64,000 nucleotides of DNA from Marivita sp041725935 (GCA_041725935.1 JBGRQD010000001.1:124001-188000), one strand, 5' to 3'. Positions 35,837-44,611 are shown, counted from the stretch's first letter. A program made the numbers and translations. The notes: generated from the letters alone by a model not told the origin.

Positions 35837-36524
35837 ATGCCCGTGCTCATGCAAAAACAACCGCTTCGCGGCACAAACGATTGTTTTCATTTGCAGAAAA
35901 AATTCAGAGTAAGCTCGTTGACCTGCCGGAAGCACAGGAGAACGTCATTGATACACCCCGTGGTTACCATCCGAATCTTCAATCTGTGTAACAAAGGTAC
36001 AGAGATATTCGGGCGACTCGGCCCTATGCGCGATTCCAAAAGTGGCTCAATTCCGGCAGGGCAAGGGACCGATGAGGGACCAAAACGCACATTCGTGAAT
36101 TGCGACTTTGAATTTTAGATGAATTTCGTACTGGAACACATTGTAATCATTTGGGAATGGCTGTTTTTATCAGGTCTATTTATTCGCATAATCAGTATTA
36201 TGTATTATAAAGATCAGCCAAGATTACGCCGCTTCCATTTTTTCAACTGTGCCTGAACGTTCCGTAAGTGCGTGAAAAAACTGTGAGATGCTGAAAACCA
36301 TACTTCCTTGACCCTGCGTTAATTGGCACAGTGCAGAGGTTCCGTGAGTGGTGGCAATTTCAGCCAAGGAACACGGGGCCCGCACCCTCGATATTACCAA
36401 GGCTCTGCGGGTCTCATCAGAAAGACACTTGGCTGTGTCGTGCCACAGACCCGTCCCGGTCATTGTGTCCGATCCAGCCAAGGGACCGGTCATCCCCAAA
36501 ATGGCCGATGTCCATTGCTCCCGC
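35837..36524. other. intergenic region between pstS and tsf, with an AT-rich patch
   Basis: This stretch of nearly 700 bases carries no supported gene. The PHO box sits at its left end and the tsf terminator at its right. Bases about 36100-36220 are far more AT-rich than the surroundings and hold a possible 45-codon frame (36119-36256). The region could be a decayed gene or old insertion. Confidence 0.45.
36119..36256 (+). CDS. possible 45-residue hydrophobic protein in an AT-rich patch
   Basis: This frame encodes MNFVLEHIVIIWEWLFLSGL and continues through a second hydrophobic stretch to RRFHFFNCA. The first 30 residues could form one membrane helix. There is no Shine-Dalgarno sequence before the ATG and base use is unlike its neighbours. 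A chance frame in AT-rich DNA is as likely as a real small membrane protein. Confidence 0.2.
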   Translation: MNFVLEHIVIIWEWLFLSGLFIRIISIMYYKDQPRLRRFHFFNCA

Positions 36525-36558
36525 AAAAAAGCGGCGCTGTTCATTTCAACAGCGCCGC
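36525..36558 (-). terminator. terminator of rpsB-tsf
   Basis: On the minus strand GCGGCGCTGTT and AACAGCGCCGC pair over 11 bases and are followed by six T residues. It lies 30 bases past the tsf stop. Confidence 0.92.
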
Positions 36559-36587
36559 TTCCTTTTGGTCAGGTCTGAACCGTGGGC

Positions 36588-37463
36588 TTAGCCCTGAGCG
36601 GCCTTTGCAACCTCGGCTGCAAAATCCTCGACCTTCTTCTCGATGCCTTCGCCGACTTCAAGGCGGACAAAGCCCGTGATCTCGACACCGGCTTCCTTGG
36701 CCGCGTCTTCAACGGTCAGGTCCGGGTTGATCACGAAGGACTGGCCCAACAGCGTGACTTCGCTGAGGAACTTCTTCATGCGGCCTTCGATCATCTTTTC
36801 GATGACCTGCTCGGGCTTGCCGGACTCGCGCGCGATGTCGATCTGGATCTGACGTTCCTTTTCGACAACCGCCGGATCGAGGTCCGCCGATGACAGCGAG
36901 GCCGGGTTCACAGCTGCGATGTGCATCGCGACCTGCTTGCCGAAGGCTTCGTTTTCGCCCGACAGCGCAACCAGAACGCCGATCTTGCCCATGCCGTCGG
37001 TCGCGGCATTGTGGACGTAAGACACGACCTGCGTGCCTTCGATCATTGCCATGCGGCGCAGCGACATGTTCTCGCCGATTGTGGCGATCTTGTCGGTGAT
37101 CAGGTCCTGAACGGTCTTGCCGCCGACATGCTTGGACTTGAGGTCCTCAACATCGCTTGCGGTCAGCGCGGCGGTTGCAATGCCATCGACCATCGCCTGG
37201 AATTCGGAGTTCTTGCCGACGAAATCGGTTTCCGAGTTCACTTCGACCGCGACACCCTTGCCGCCGTCTACCTTAACTGCAACCAGACCTTCGGCCGCCG
37301 TGCGGTCGGATTTCTTGGCCGCCTTTGCGAGACCCTTGGTGCGCAGCCAGTCTGCTGCAGCTTCCATGTCGCCGCCGGTTTCGACAAGCGCCTTCTTGGC
37401 GTCCATCATACCTGCGCTGGTCAATTCGCGCAGTTCTTTCACGAGTGCTGCTGTGATCGCCAT
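36588..37463 (-). CDS. tsf: elongation factor Ts
   Basis: This 291-residue protein exchanges GDP for GTP on EF-Tu. The N-terminal UBA-like region reads VKELRELTSAGMMDAKKALVE, followed by the EF-Ts signature NSETDFVGKN (VEVNSETDFV). The core ends VTLLGQSFVINPDLTV. The ATG at 37463 has AGGAG upstream; the frame extends five more codons, but the family start is MAITAALVKEL. It follows rpsB with a 90-base gap containing a small internal hairpin. Confidence 0.97.
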   Translation of the reverse strand: MAITAALVKELRELTSAGMMDAKKALVETGGDMEAAADWLRTKGLAKAAKKSDRTAAEGLVAVKVDGGKGVAVEVNSETDFVGKNSEFQAMVDGIATAALTASDVEDLKSKHVGGKTVQDLITDKIATIGENMSLRRMAMIEGTQVVSYVHNAATDGMGKIGVLVALSGENEAFGKQVAMHIAAVNPASLSSADLDPAVVEKERQIQIDIARESGKPEQVIEKMIEGRMKKFLSEVTLLGQSFVINPDLTVEDAAKEAGVEITGFVRLEVGEGIEKKVEDFAAEVAKAAQG

Positions 37464-37496
37464 CTTGGCTCTCCTCATTTCAAATTCGGGCGTGCT

Positions 37497-37518
37497 GGGC
37501 CGCTGTGTTCAACGGCCC
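37497..37518. other. small hairpin between rpsB and tsf
   Basis: GGGCCG and CGGCCC flank 10 bases in the 90-base gap. It lacks a T run and may only modulate readthrough from rpsB into tsf. Confidence 0.35.
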
Positions 37519-37553
37519 TGCCCTGTCATATCGATGTAACGACGCGGTAACGC

Positions 37554-38324
37554 TTAGCTTGCGGCTGCGTCTTCTGCGAGAACCTCTTCGACCGGCGCGT
37601 CTTCGAGCGCACCAAGGTCAACACCGGCCGCACCCATCTGGGCGGTCATACCGTCGAGAGCCGCGCGGGACACGAGGTCACAATACAGGCTGATGGCGCG
37701 TGCCGCGTCGTCGTTGCCCGGAATGATGTAATCGACACCGGCGGGCGAGCAGTTGGTGTCGACAATGGCCACGACCGGGATGCCCAGCTTGTTGGCTTCG
37801 GCGACCGCCAGCTGCTCTTTCTTGACGTCGATGACGAACAGAAGGTCCGGCACGCCGCCCATTTCGCGGATACCGCCCAGCGACGCCTGCAGTTTGCCCT
37901 GCTCGCGCTCCATGCCCAGACGCTCTTTCTTGGTAAGGCCTTCGGCACCGGTCGCCATCAGCTCATCGATCTGCTTGAGGCGCTGGATCGATTTGGAGAC
38001 GGTCTGCCAGTTGGTGAGCGTGCCGCCCAGCCAGCGGTGGTTCATGTAATACTGCGCGCATTTCTCTGCGGCGTCGGCGATCGGCTGCTGTGCCTGGCGC
38101 TTTGTGCCGACAAACAGGATGCGGCCGTTCTTGGCGACTGTTTCGCGGATCACTTTCAATGCTGCGTCGAGCATCGGAACGGTCTGCGTGAGGTCCATGA
38201 TGTGGATGCCATTGCGCGCACCGTAGATGAACTCGCCCATGCGGGGGTTCCAACGCTGCGTCTGGTGGCCGAAGTGTACGCCTGCTTCAAGCAGTTGGCG
38301 CAATGTGAACTCTGGAAGAGCCAT
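37554..38324 (-). CDS. rpsB: 30S ribosomal protein S2
   Basis: This 256-residue protein is ribosomal protein S2. It begins MALPEFTLRQLLEAGVHFGH with the conserved HFGHQTQRWNPRM, and contains GTKRQAQQPI and RWLGGTLTNWQT. The VIDVKKEQLAVAEANKLGIP segment is S2-typical, and the C terminus is acidic (EDAPVEEVLAEDAAAS). The ATG at 38324 gives the family start. A promoter and a 110-base leader with a hairpin lie upstream (38390-38410 and 38443-38471). Confidence 0.97.
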   Translation of the reverse strand: MALPEFTLRQLLEAGVHFGHQTQRWNPRMGEFIYGARNGIHIMDLTQTVPMLDAALKVIRETVAKNGRILFVGTKRQAQQPIADAAEKCAQYYMNHRWLGGTLTNWQTVSKSIQRLKQIDELMATGAEGLTKKERLGMEREQGKLQASLGGIREMGGVPDLLFVIDVKKEQLAVAEANKLGIPVVAIVDTNCSPAGVDYIIPGNDDAARAISLYCDLVSRAALDGMTAQMGAAGVDLGALEDAPVEEVLAEDAAAS

Positions 38325-38389
38325 TGTCGGTATCCTTTCCGGTTTCAATCCTCAGCGGGGGTATCAGCCTGCTGGCCAACCGGTGGACA

Positions 38390-38410
38390 TTTGGGGATGT
38401 CTCCCCCAAA
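38390..38410 (-). promoter_or_regulatory. hairpin in the rpsB leader
   Basis: In the RNA sense TTTGGGG and CCCCAAA pair around a 7-base loop in a leader of about 110 nucleotides. Autogenous control by S2 acting on an rpsB leader is known in E. coli, so a similar element is plausible here. I do not recognise a specific Rfam-like motif. Confidence 0.45.
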
Positions 38411-38442
38411 GGCCCGACCCCGCCTGTGGTGTCAGTGCCGCG

Positions 38443-38471
38443 CGTATAGCGTGTGGTCACCCTGCGCGCAA
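38443..38471 (-). promoter_or_regulatory. promoter of rpsB-tsf
   Basis: Minus strand: TTGCGC, 17 bases, TATACG. The predicted start at about 38436 gives a leader of about 112 nucleotides before the rpsB ATG. Confidence 0.6.
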
Positions 38472-38611
38472 GAGCGACATCGCAAGCTTTTCAGGCTACA
38501 CAACGCCCACTCTGAGCCATGACTGCCGCTCCCTTTGTCTTGATTGCGGCACCGGTCCTCGTGTTACCTTGGGGTATTGGTATCCCTCGTTTCGATCAAA
38601 AGGTATTTTTC

Positions 38612-39208
38612 ATGGGACATGAAACCGAATTATACGGCATCCGAAAGCTGTCAAACCAAATTGAAGCCGAGCGGATGAAGCTCCTCGGCGACACTCCAAC
38701 GAAACATACAGCGGCCTACGATGCTCTGAACCAAAAACTCAATGATTGGGAACGCCGTTTTGTCGACCTGCGGCAGACTTGGGACCGTACCCTGAAATCA
38801 CGATCCCATTTCAACCACATGATGTATCAAACCCAACGCTTTGGCGCGAACGCCTATGCGGCGCGGCAACGATTGGAGAGCCGTGAAGCCAATGTTGCGG
38901 AAGTTTCAAAAGCGGTGGCTGAACTGGAAAAAAGATTGCGGGATTTGCTGTATGCGTTCGTGTCTGGAAATGCTTCGAAAACCGCGCTTGATGCTATTGG
39001 CGGGGTGATCGAGAAACACATGAAGGACAGTCACGCATCGGACGGCCTGACAAGCATTCCTACGATGCCGTTGCAAAATGCAGTTGCCGAAATTCGTGCC
39101 GACGCCGGTCACCAGCCTACCGCGGGTGGTGGACCTGCATTTCCCGTCATCGACATATTCACCCTGATCCTCGCCTATTTCGCGCTGCTGAAAAAACTGT
39201 CGAAATAA
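38612..39208 (+). CDS. hypothetical coiled-coil protein with C-terminal hydrophobic tail
   Basis: This 198-residue protein is not recognised. It starts MGHETELYGIRKLSNQIEAE and residues 1-125 look helical and coiled-coil (RLESREANVAEVSKAVAELE). A glycine-proline linker (HQPTAGGGPAFPV) leads to a short hydrophobic segment, IDIFTLILAYFALLKK, which could anchor the C terminus in a membrane. I took the ATG at 38612, with AAAGG upstream; the frame opens at 38519 without a ribosome site. Base use is less GC-rich than its neighbours. It sits alone between rpsB and a convergent binding-protein gene. Confidence 0.6.
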   Translation: MGHETELYGIRKLSNQIEAERMKLLGDTPTKHTAAYDALNQKLNDWERRFVDLRQTWDRTLKSRSHFNHMMYQTQRFGANAYAARQRLESREANVAEVSKAVAELEKRLRDLLYAFVSGNASKTALDAIGGVIEKHMKDSHASDGLTSIPTMPLQNAVAEIRADAGHQPTAGGGPAFPVIDIFTLILAYFALLKKLSK

Positions 39209-39274
39209 AAATTGCTGACACTATCCGACCCGCTCCGTCGTTGACTCGCTAAGCCCGCGAGCGCGTCGAAATAG

Positions 39275-39318
39275 AAAAATCGGGCAAGACCGCAGGCTTA
39301 AAGACAGCAGTCTTGCCC
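39275..39318 (-). terminator. terminator of the Tat-exported binding-protein gene
   Basis: Minus strand: GGGCAAGAC and GTCTTGCCC pair over 9 bases around a 19-base loop and are followed by GATTTTTC. It lies just after the stop at 39327. Confidence 0.65.
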
Positions 39319-39326
39319 TGTAGAAT

Positions 39327-40967
39327 TCAGGCTGCAAAACCCAGCTTGGCGACGTGGATTTCGAAGGTCGGATGCATGTCCGCTCCCACGACGTTGGGGG
39401 CGAAGTGACGATAGATCGATCGCCAGTACGGCTGAACGACCACGCCCTCGTCCTGCATGATCTTTTGCAACCTGGCCATCACGTCGCGGCGGGTGTCGGC
39501 GTCGGCAATGGACATGGCCTCTGCCAGCAGTTCGTCGAATTCGGAATTCGAGAACGCGCTTTCGTTCCACGTCCCGCCGGATCTGTATGCCAGCGCAAGG
39601 ACCTGAACGCCCAATGGGCGCTGCGCCCAGTCGGTGGCCGAGAAGGGGTATTTTGCCCAATCGTTCCAGAAAGTCGATCCGGGAAGAACCGTGCGCCTGA
39701 TCGGAATGCCCGCGTCGCGCAGCATTGCCGCTGCCGCGTCACAGGTGTTCTTGCGCCACGTGTCGTCGATCGAGATCAGGTCATGCTCGAAATCGGCCAT
39801 CCCGGCCTCTTCCATCAGCGCCGCAGCGCCCTCGGGGTCATAGACGGGCGGTGGCAGGAGGGCGTATTCCGGATGGAGTGGTGCCACATGGTGGTTTTCG
39901 GCCACCACGCCGTTGCCGGAAAAGCCCAGTTCGAGAAGCACGTTGTTGTCGATGGCCATCGCCAGCGCGCGGCGCACGCGGGCGTCGGCGTAGGGCTTCA
40001 TGCCGTCAATCTCGGCCTCCTGGTTGGGGCGGATGACAACGGTGTTGGCGGTGATCGCCTCGGACTGGGTCCAGCCGACGCTGTCCATCAGGAGGATGAA
40101 ATCACCGATGGATTCGTAGACCATGTCGACCTCGCCAGAGTCGACGGCGGCGAAGATGCCGACCTGTTCGGTGCCGAAGTCGATATATTCAATCCGGTCC
40201 AGATAGGCGCCCTCGCCCCACCATTGGTGATCCGGGTTCTTGATCAGAACCGCCTTGACGCCGACCGTGTACTCGCCCGGCATGTAGGGACCGGTACCGA
40301 TGGGATTGTCGAGCGGATCGCCGTTGAAGCTTTGATGCACGATGGCCGCCGGATAGTCCGAGAAGCCCGCGATGATCGTGATGTCGGGCTGTTCCAGTGT
40401 CAGGCGCACGGTGGTGTCATCGACCACGGTGATCGCGCCTTCGCGGGCCATCTTGGTGTCGGGATCGACCAGCGATTCCATGCGCGACGCCATCGAATTG
40501 CCTTCGACCTCGCTTTCGCACCAGCGGGCGATGTTGAAGGCCACGTCTTCGGAGGTGAACGGATCGCCGTTGCTCCAGGTGACACCGGGGCGCACATTCA
40601 GCATGTATTCCGTGGCGTCCTCATTGACGGACCAGCTTTCCAGAAGCGCGGGCGCAATCGATCCGTCGGTCTGGTACTCGACCAGGTATTCGAGATAGCC
40701 GCGCGTGTAGTTCGACAGTTGTGGCCAGTCGAAGGTGCGCGGATCCTTCATCGCCTTGACGGTCGATTCAATCCGAAGCGTGCCACCGGACTGAGCGTGC
40801 GCGGCGGCGCGCACCGGTTGCGAAAGACCCAGCAGGCCATACGCGGTGGCGGCTGATACGCCAAGCGCGGTGGTGCGGGTCATGAATTCACGCCGGGACA
40901 GCGAGCCGGCAGCGACTTCTTCAGCATAGGCGCGGGCGGCGGGATGAAGGGGTCTGGATATGGGCAT
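39327..40967 (-). CDS. Tat-exported ABC solute-binding protein (peptide/dipeptide family)
   Basis: This 546-residue family 5 binding protein starts at ATG 40967. A twin-arginine signal is visible: SRREFMTRTTALGVSAA with Arg25-Arg26, after a 24-residue N-terminal extension, ending near residue 58 (AAAHAQS). The SBP_bac_5 features are GVTWSNGDPFTSEDVAFNIARW and NPIGTGPYMPGEY. ARVRRALAMAIDN follows. No permease genes are adjacent, so partners and ligand are unknown. The Tat route suggests folding or cofactor binding before export. Confidence 0.85.
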   Translation of the reverse strand: MPISRPLHPAARAYAEEVAAGSLSRREFMTRTTALGVSAATAYGLLGLSQPVRAAAHAQSGGTLRIESTVKAMKDPRTFDWPQLSNYTRGYLEYLVEYQTDGSIAPALLESWSVNEDATEYMLNVRPGVTWSNGDPFTSEDVAFNIARWCESEVEGNSMASRMESLVDPDTKMAREGAITVVDDTTVRLTLEQPDITIIAGFSDYPAAIVHQSFNGDPLDNPIGTGPYMPGEYTVGVKAVLIKNPDHQWWGEGAYLDRIEYIDFGTEQVGIFAAVDSGEVDMVYESIGDFILLMDSVGWTQSEAITANTVVIRPNQEAEIDGMKPYADARVRRALAMAIDNNVLLELGFSGNGVVAENHHVAPLHPEYALLPPPVYDPEGAAALMEEAGMADFEHDLISIDDTWRKNTCDAAAAMLRDAGIPIRRTVLPGSTFWNDWAKYPFSATDWAQRPLGVQVLALAYRSGGTWNESAFSNSEFDELLAEAMSIADADTRRDVMARLQKIMQDEGVVVQPYWRSIYRHFAPNVVGADMHPTFEIHVAKLGFAA

Positions 40968-41054
40968 CTTGATCTCGTCGATTGTGGGAGAGAAAGGAAA
41001 AGGCAGCGGAGTTTGCACGATGCCGCCTGCCCCGAGCACGGTCATCGCGCTCGA

Positions 41055-41072
41055 CTACTTTCTACCAAGTAG
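41055..41072. promoter_or_regulatory. inverted repeat upstream of the Tat-exported binding-protein gene
   Basis: CTACTT and AAGTAG flank six bases, about 90 bases before the start at 40967 and close to a TTGATC-like -35 element on the minus strand. It could be a repressor site. Confidence 0.3.
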
Positions 41073-41163
41073 CCCATTTACGACATGATCAACCAAAAAC
41101 GACACGGCAAAAGAAATCGCGCTTTTGGTTGCAAGAGCGCAATCCCTGAGCGGTCCGGTCGTG

Positions 41164-42465
41164 TTACAGGAACACCCGCTCCACGAACCAATAGGCTCCG
41201 ACCAGTGCGATGGCCGCTGAGGCCGGGACCGCGACGTAGCGGCGGTAAGCGTCGAGCTGGTCCACCAGCGTGGCCGAAATCGCGCAAAGCACCGACAGCG
41301 CAGCCAGCGGCCAGAAGAACACCATCGCCGAGGCCCCGATGATCTCTTGAAAGCCGGGGGTGTTTATCGCAAAGCCCAGCCCCACGAAAATCACGGCCAG
41401 CACGCCATACAGACCTTGCGCCGGGGCCACGTCTGCTTCGCCGCGATCGACACGGATGGCGTACCAGACAAGGATGAAGGCAATCGCGATCACCGTCAAC
41501 TGGCCCAGTTCCACGCCGATATTGAACCCGATCAGCGCCGGGATCACCTGCCCCTCGGGCAAACCGAATTCCCCCAGCACAGACGCAAAACCCAGCCCGT
41601 GCAGCAGGCCAAACCCGAATATCACGAAGGGTCGCCAGCGGTTCAGCTTGCCGGAGATGACGTTCTCGACCGCGACATAGACGATGGAGGCCGCGATCAG
41701 CGGCTCGACGATGCTGGCGGGCACCGACACGGTGCCAAGCACGGCCATGGCAAGAGTCACCGTATGCCCCAGAGTGAACGACGTCACCTGCCACAGAAGC
41801 GGCGCTAAGCGAGTGGACAGGAAAAATAGCCCCAGAACGAACAGGATGTGATCCAGACCCTTGGGCAGGATGTGGTCGAACCCAACCGGGATATAGGTGC
41901 CGAAGGTCGCCCAGCCACTGGCCTCATCCCCGCCGCCCAGCTGGATGTCGCCGCTGCTCTGACCGCCTTCGAGATAACCGGTATAGGGCTCTGCGACGCC
42001 CTGCTGGCGCAACACCAGCGCACCATAGTCGGCAGGCCATGTCAGGCTGATCGTTTCGGCCCCATCGGGCATGGGACCCGTCAGGCTCACCACCGTGTCG
42101 CGCGGCAGTTCGGGGTTGGCCACGTCACCCACCTCGATCTGTGCGACGGTCAGGTCAACTTGTGTGCCGCCTGCGGTGACGTTCAGACCTTGGATGAACT
42201 CTGTCATGCGCGGCTCAAGCTCTGCGCGGAGTGCGTCCGGTTCAAGGGTGCGCAGCCGGTCCACTTCGGACGAAGCGTCCAGCGCGTCCGTGTTATCGAC
42301 ACCTTCGAGGCTGACATCAGCGACGAGCGCTTCACCGTTCAGGGTGATCGATATGTCCACCTGTCCTTCTGCGACTTTCAGATCACCGATGGCCGGGCGC
42401 ACCTCGTGGGCCATTGCCAGCGTCGCAGCGAACATCAGGCAGAGACCGCACCAGATCGCTTTCAT
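41164..42465 (-). CDS. HupE/UreJ family membrane protein
   Basis: This 433-residue protein has a signal peptide at about 1-20 (MKAIWCGLCLMFAATLAMAH), a periplasmic region of about 180 residues, and then a membrane part of about seven segments. The HupE/UreJ motif is split as GFDHILPKGLDHILFVLGLFF, FTLGHTVTLA and LLHGLGFAS, whose histidines are proposed to bind nickel or another metal. No hydrogenase or urease genes are present, so it is a stand-alone member of unknown metal use. It is preceded by the gamma-carbonic anhydrase gene on the same strand. Confidence 0.88.
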   Translation of the reverse strand: MKAIWCGLCLMFAATLAMAHEVRPAIGDLKVAEGQVDISITLNGEALVADVSLEGVDNTDALDASSEVDRLRTLEPDALRAELEPRMTEFIQGLNVTAGGTQVDLTVAQIEVGDVANPELPRDTVVSLTGPMPDGAETISLTWPADYGALVLRQQGVAEPYTGYLEGGQSSGDIQLGGGDEASGWATFGTYIPVGFDHILPKGLDHILFVLGLFFLSTRLAPLLWQVTSFTLGHTVTLAMAVLGTVSVPASIVEPLIAASIVYVAVENVISGKLNRWRPFVIFGFGLLHGLGFASVLGEFGLPEGQVIPALIGFNIGVELGQLTVIAIAFILVWYAIRVDRGEADVAPAQGLYGVLAVIFVGLGFAINTPGFQEIIGASAMVFFWPLAALSVLCAISATLVDQLDAYRRYVAVPASAAIALVGAYWFVERVFL

Positions 42466-42557
42466 CACAATTGTTCCTTTGACCGATAGCGGCAAGACTG
42501 ATGCACACACGCGTCAGTTCAAGTGAAAGTTTCAGGAAATCCACAGGTTGGGTTCCG

Positions 42558-43079
42558 TCAGAGCGCGGTGAGGCCATCCCGGAAACGGCGCATGTTGGCC
42601 TGATAGCCAAGCGCGCTTTTGCGCAGGCCTTCGATGGCCGCCGCATCCAGTTCCCGCACCACCTTGCCCGGGACACCCATGACAAGAGAGCCGTCCGGGA
42701 TTTCCTTGCCTTCGGTGATCAGCGCCCCTGCCCCGATCAGGCAGTTCTTGCCGATCTTCGCGCCGTTCAGGATGGTCGCCCCCATTCCGATCAGGGAGTT
42801 TTCGCCGATGGTACAGCCGTGCAGCATCACCTTGTGACCAATGGTGCAGCCTGCCCCGATTGTCAGCGGATAGCCCATGTCGGTGTGCAGAACGCAGTTT
42901 TCCTGAATGTTGCTGCCAGCGCCTACGGTGATGACCTCATTGTCGCCGCGTAGGGTGGCGCAGAACCAGACGCTTGCGGCCGCTTCGACCACCACCCGCC
43001 CGATCAGGTTGGCGTCGGGCGCGATCCATGTGTCCTCGGCAATCTCTGGGGTTATGCCGTCAAGGGAATAAAGCGTCAT
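42558..43079 (-). CDS. gamma-carbonic anhydrase family protein
   Basis: This 173-residue left-handed beta-helix protein of the YrdA/PaaY type has repeated hexapeptides (IGEN-SLIGMGATILNGAKIG). Three metal-ligand histidines are in place: His65 (CVLHTD), His82 and His87 (GHKVMLHG). Members bind zinc or iron and some have carbonic anhydrase activity; others are enzymatically weak. The ATG overlaps the gmk stop by four bases, implying coupled translation. Confidence 0.92.
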   Translation of the reverse strand: MTLYSLDGITPEIAEDTWIAPDANLIGRVVVEAAASVWFCATLRGDNEVITVGAGSNIQENCVLHTDMGYPLTIGAGCTIGHKVMLHGCTIGENSLIGMGATILNGAKIGKNCLIGAGALITEGKEIPDGSLVMGVPGKVVRELDAAAIEGLRKSALGYQANMRRFRDGLTAL

Positions 43080-43717
43080 GTCAGTTCCTCGAATTCCTGT
43101 TGCAGCTTACGGACATGCTCCACCAGCCCCGGCTGCTGAAGGCGGCGCAGGCGGGTGGCGGTGACGATGGTTTTCAGTTTCTCGAAGGTCTGGTCGAGAT
43201 CGTCATTGACCAGCACATAGTCATAGCTGCCCCAATGGCTGATTTCGTCCCAGCTTTTGAGCATGCGCTTGCCGATGGTGTCCGGGCTGTCCTGACCCCG
43301 GCTTTCCAAGCGGCGGCGCAGTTCGGCAATCGACGGCGGCAGGATGAAGATCGACAGGGTGTGCTGCCCTAGCGCCGAGTTCACGATCTGCTGCGCGCCC
43401 TGCCAGTCGATGTCGAAGAGCACGTCGTTGCCCGCGTCGATGGCGGTCTGTACCGGCGCGCGGGGGCTGCCATAGAAATTGCCGAACACATGCGCATGTT
43501 CCAGCATCTCGCCATTGTTCACGTCGCGCTTGAACGCGTCTTCGCTCAGGAAATGGTAATGCTCGCCATCCACTTCGCCCGGTCGCGGAGCGCGGGTGGT
43601 GGCCGAGACCGAAAACCGCAGGCTGGTGTCCCAATCAAGCAGCCGCCGCGACAGCGTGCTTTTGCCCGCACCCGAGGGCGAGGACAGGATGATCAGCAAT
43701 CCGCGCCGCTGGATCAT
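43076..43717 (-). CDS. gmk: guanylate kinase
   Basis: This 213-residue kinase phosphorylates GMP to GDP with ATP. The P-loop reads SSPSGAGKSTLSRRL at about residues 12-26. The GMP-binding region contains RFSVSATTRAPRPGEVDGEHY and the lid region is RRLESRGQDSPDTIGKRM. It lies between yicC (three bases upstream) and the carbonic anhydrase gene (four-base overlap). Confidence 0.96.
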   Translation of the reverse strand: MIQRRGLLIILSSPSGAGKSTLSRRLLDWDTSLRFSVSATTRAPRPGEVDGEHYHFLSEDAFKRDVNNGEMLEHAHVFGNFYGSPRAPVQTAIDAGNDVLFDIDWQGAQQIVNSALGQHTLSIFILPPSIAELRRRLESRGQDSPDTIGKRMLKSWDEISHWGSYDYVLVNDDLDQTFEKLKTIVTATRLRRLQQPGLVEHVRKLQQEFEELT

Positions 43718-43720
43718 GAC

Positions 43721-44611
43721 TTACTCCACATTCTGTACCTGTTCGCGCATCTGTTCGATCACGGTTTTCAACTCCAGCCCAAGCGCCGTCAACGGGGCGG
43801 ATTGCGCCTTGGAGCACAGCGTGTTGGCCTCGCGGTTGAATTCCTGCATCAGGAAATCCAGCTTGCGCCCGACAGCGCCATCGGTCTTGAGCAGGGTCCG
43901 GGCAGCCTCGACATGGGTGCGCAGGCGGTCGAGTTCCTCGGTCACGTCGGCCTTGACCGCGATCAGGGCCAGTTCCTGCGCTACACGCTGTTCGTCGACC
44001 CCGTCGGTCGCCTCGGCAACCCGCGCCATCGCGGCGCGCATCTTTTCGGCCTGTTCGTCCTTGCGCGCCTCGGCCACGACATCGGCCTGCCGCGTCAGAT
44101 CGGCGATTTGATCCACCTGCTCGGCCAGCACATTCACAAGCGCCGCCCCTTCGGATTGCCGCGAGGCGATGAAGTCGTCGAGCACCGGACCGAAATCGGC
44201 CACCAGCGCGGCGCGGACCTCGGCGGGGTCGGATTGCTGTTGCGGCGCATCCATCACGCCACGCACGGTGATAAGATCGGCGGCAGAAGACGCGGTCAAC
44301 GACAGGCCCCGCGTCATCGCCTCGGCCTCGATCCGCAGCATCGCGGTCAGAACGCGGTCAAGCTGCGCCTCATTCAGTTCCTGGACCATGTCCGTGCCGC
44401 TCGAATGCAGCCGCAGCGACACGGTCACGCTGCCCCGCGCCAGCCGTTTGGAGATCAGCCCGCGCAGCGCCTGCTCCAGCCCGTCGATCCAGTCAGGCAC
44501 CCGCACGCGGATATCGAGACCCCGCGCATTGACGCTGCGCAGATCCCAGGACCAGGTCAGGCCCTTGGCCTCCCCCTGCCCCGACGCAAAGCCCGTCATG
44601 GATTGGCGCAT
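43721..44611 (-). CDS. YicC family protein (endoribonuclease-like)
   Basis: This 296-residue YicC/YloC family protein starts MRQSMTGFASGQGEAKGL. It has the conserved SVNARGLDIRVRVP stretch and the C-terminal GRKLDFLMQEFNREANTLCSKA, the most conserved family block. E. coli YicC is an endoribonuclease involved in sRNA decay and adaptation. The yicC-gmk pair is common in proteobacteria. A purine-rich ribosome site (GGGGGGAAA) precedes the ATG at 44611. It is divergent from the PAS gene and shares a spacer that holds a CtrA box. Confidence 0.92.
   Translation of the reverse strand: MRQSMTGFASGQGEAKGLTWSWDLRSVNARGLDIRVRVPDWIDGLEQALRGLISKRLARGSVTVSLRLHSSGTDMVQELNEAQLDRVLTAMLRIEAEAMTRGLSLTASSAADLITVRGVMDAPQQQSDPAEVRAALVADFGPVLDDFIASRQSEGAALVNVLAEQVDQIADLTRQADVVAEARKDEQAEKMRAAMARVAEATDGVDEQRVAQELALIAVKADVTEELDRLRTHVEAARTLLKTDGAVGRKLDFLMQEFNREANTLCSKAQSAPLTALGLELKTVIEQMREQVQNVE

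Noticed and set aside
36224..36544. 106-codon minus-strand frame and 76-118-codon plus-strand frames in the pstS-tsf gap
   Set aside because: They overlap one another and the tsf terminator, have no ribosome site and resemble no family.
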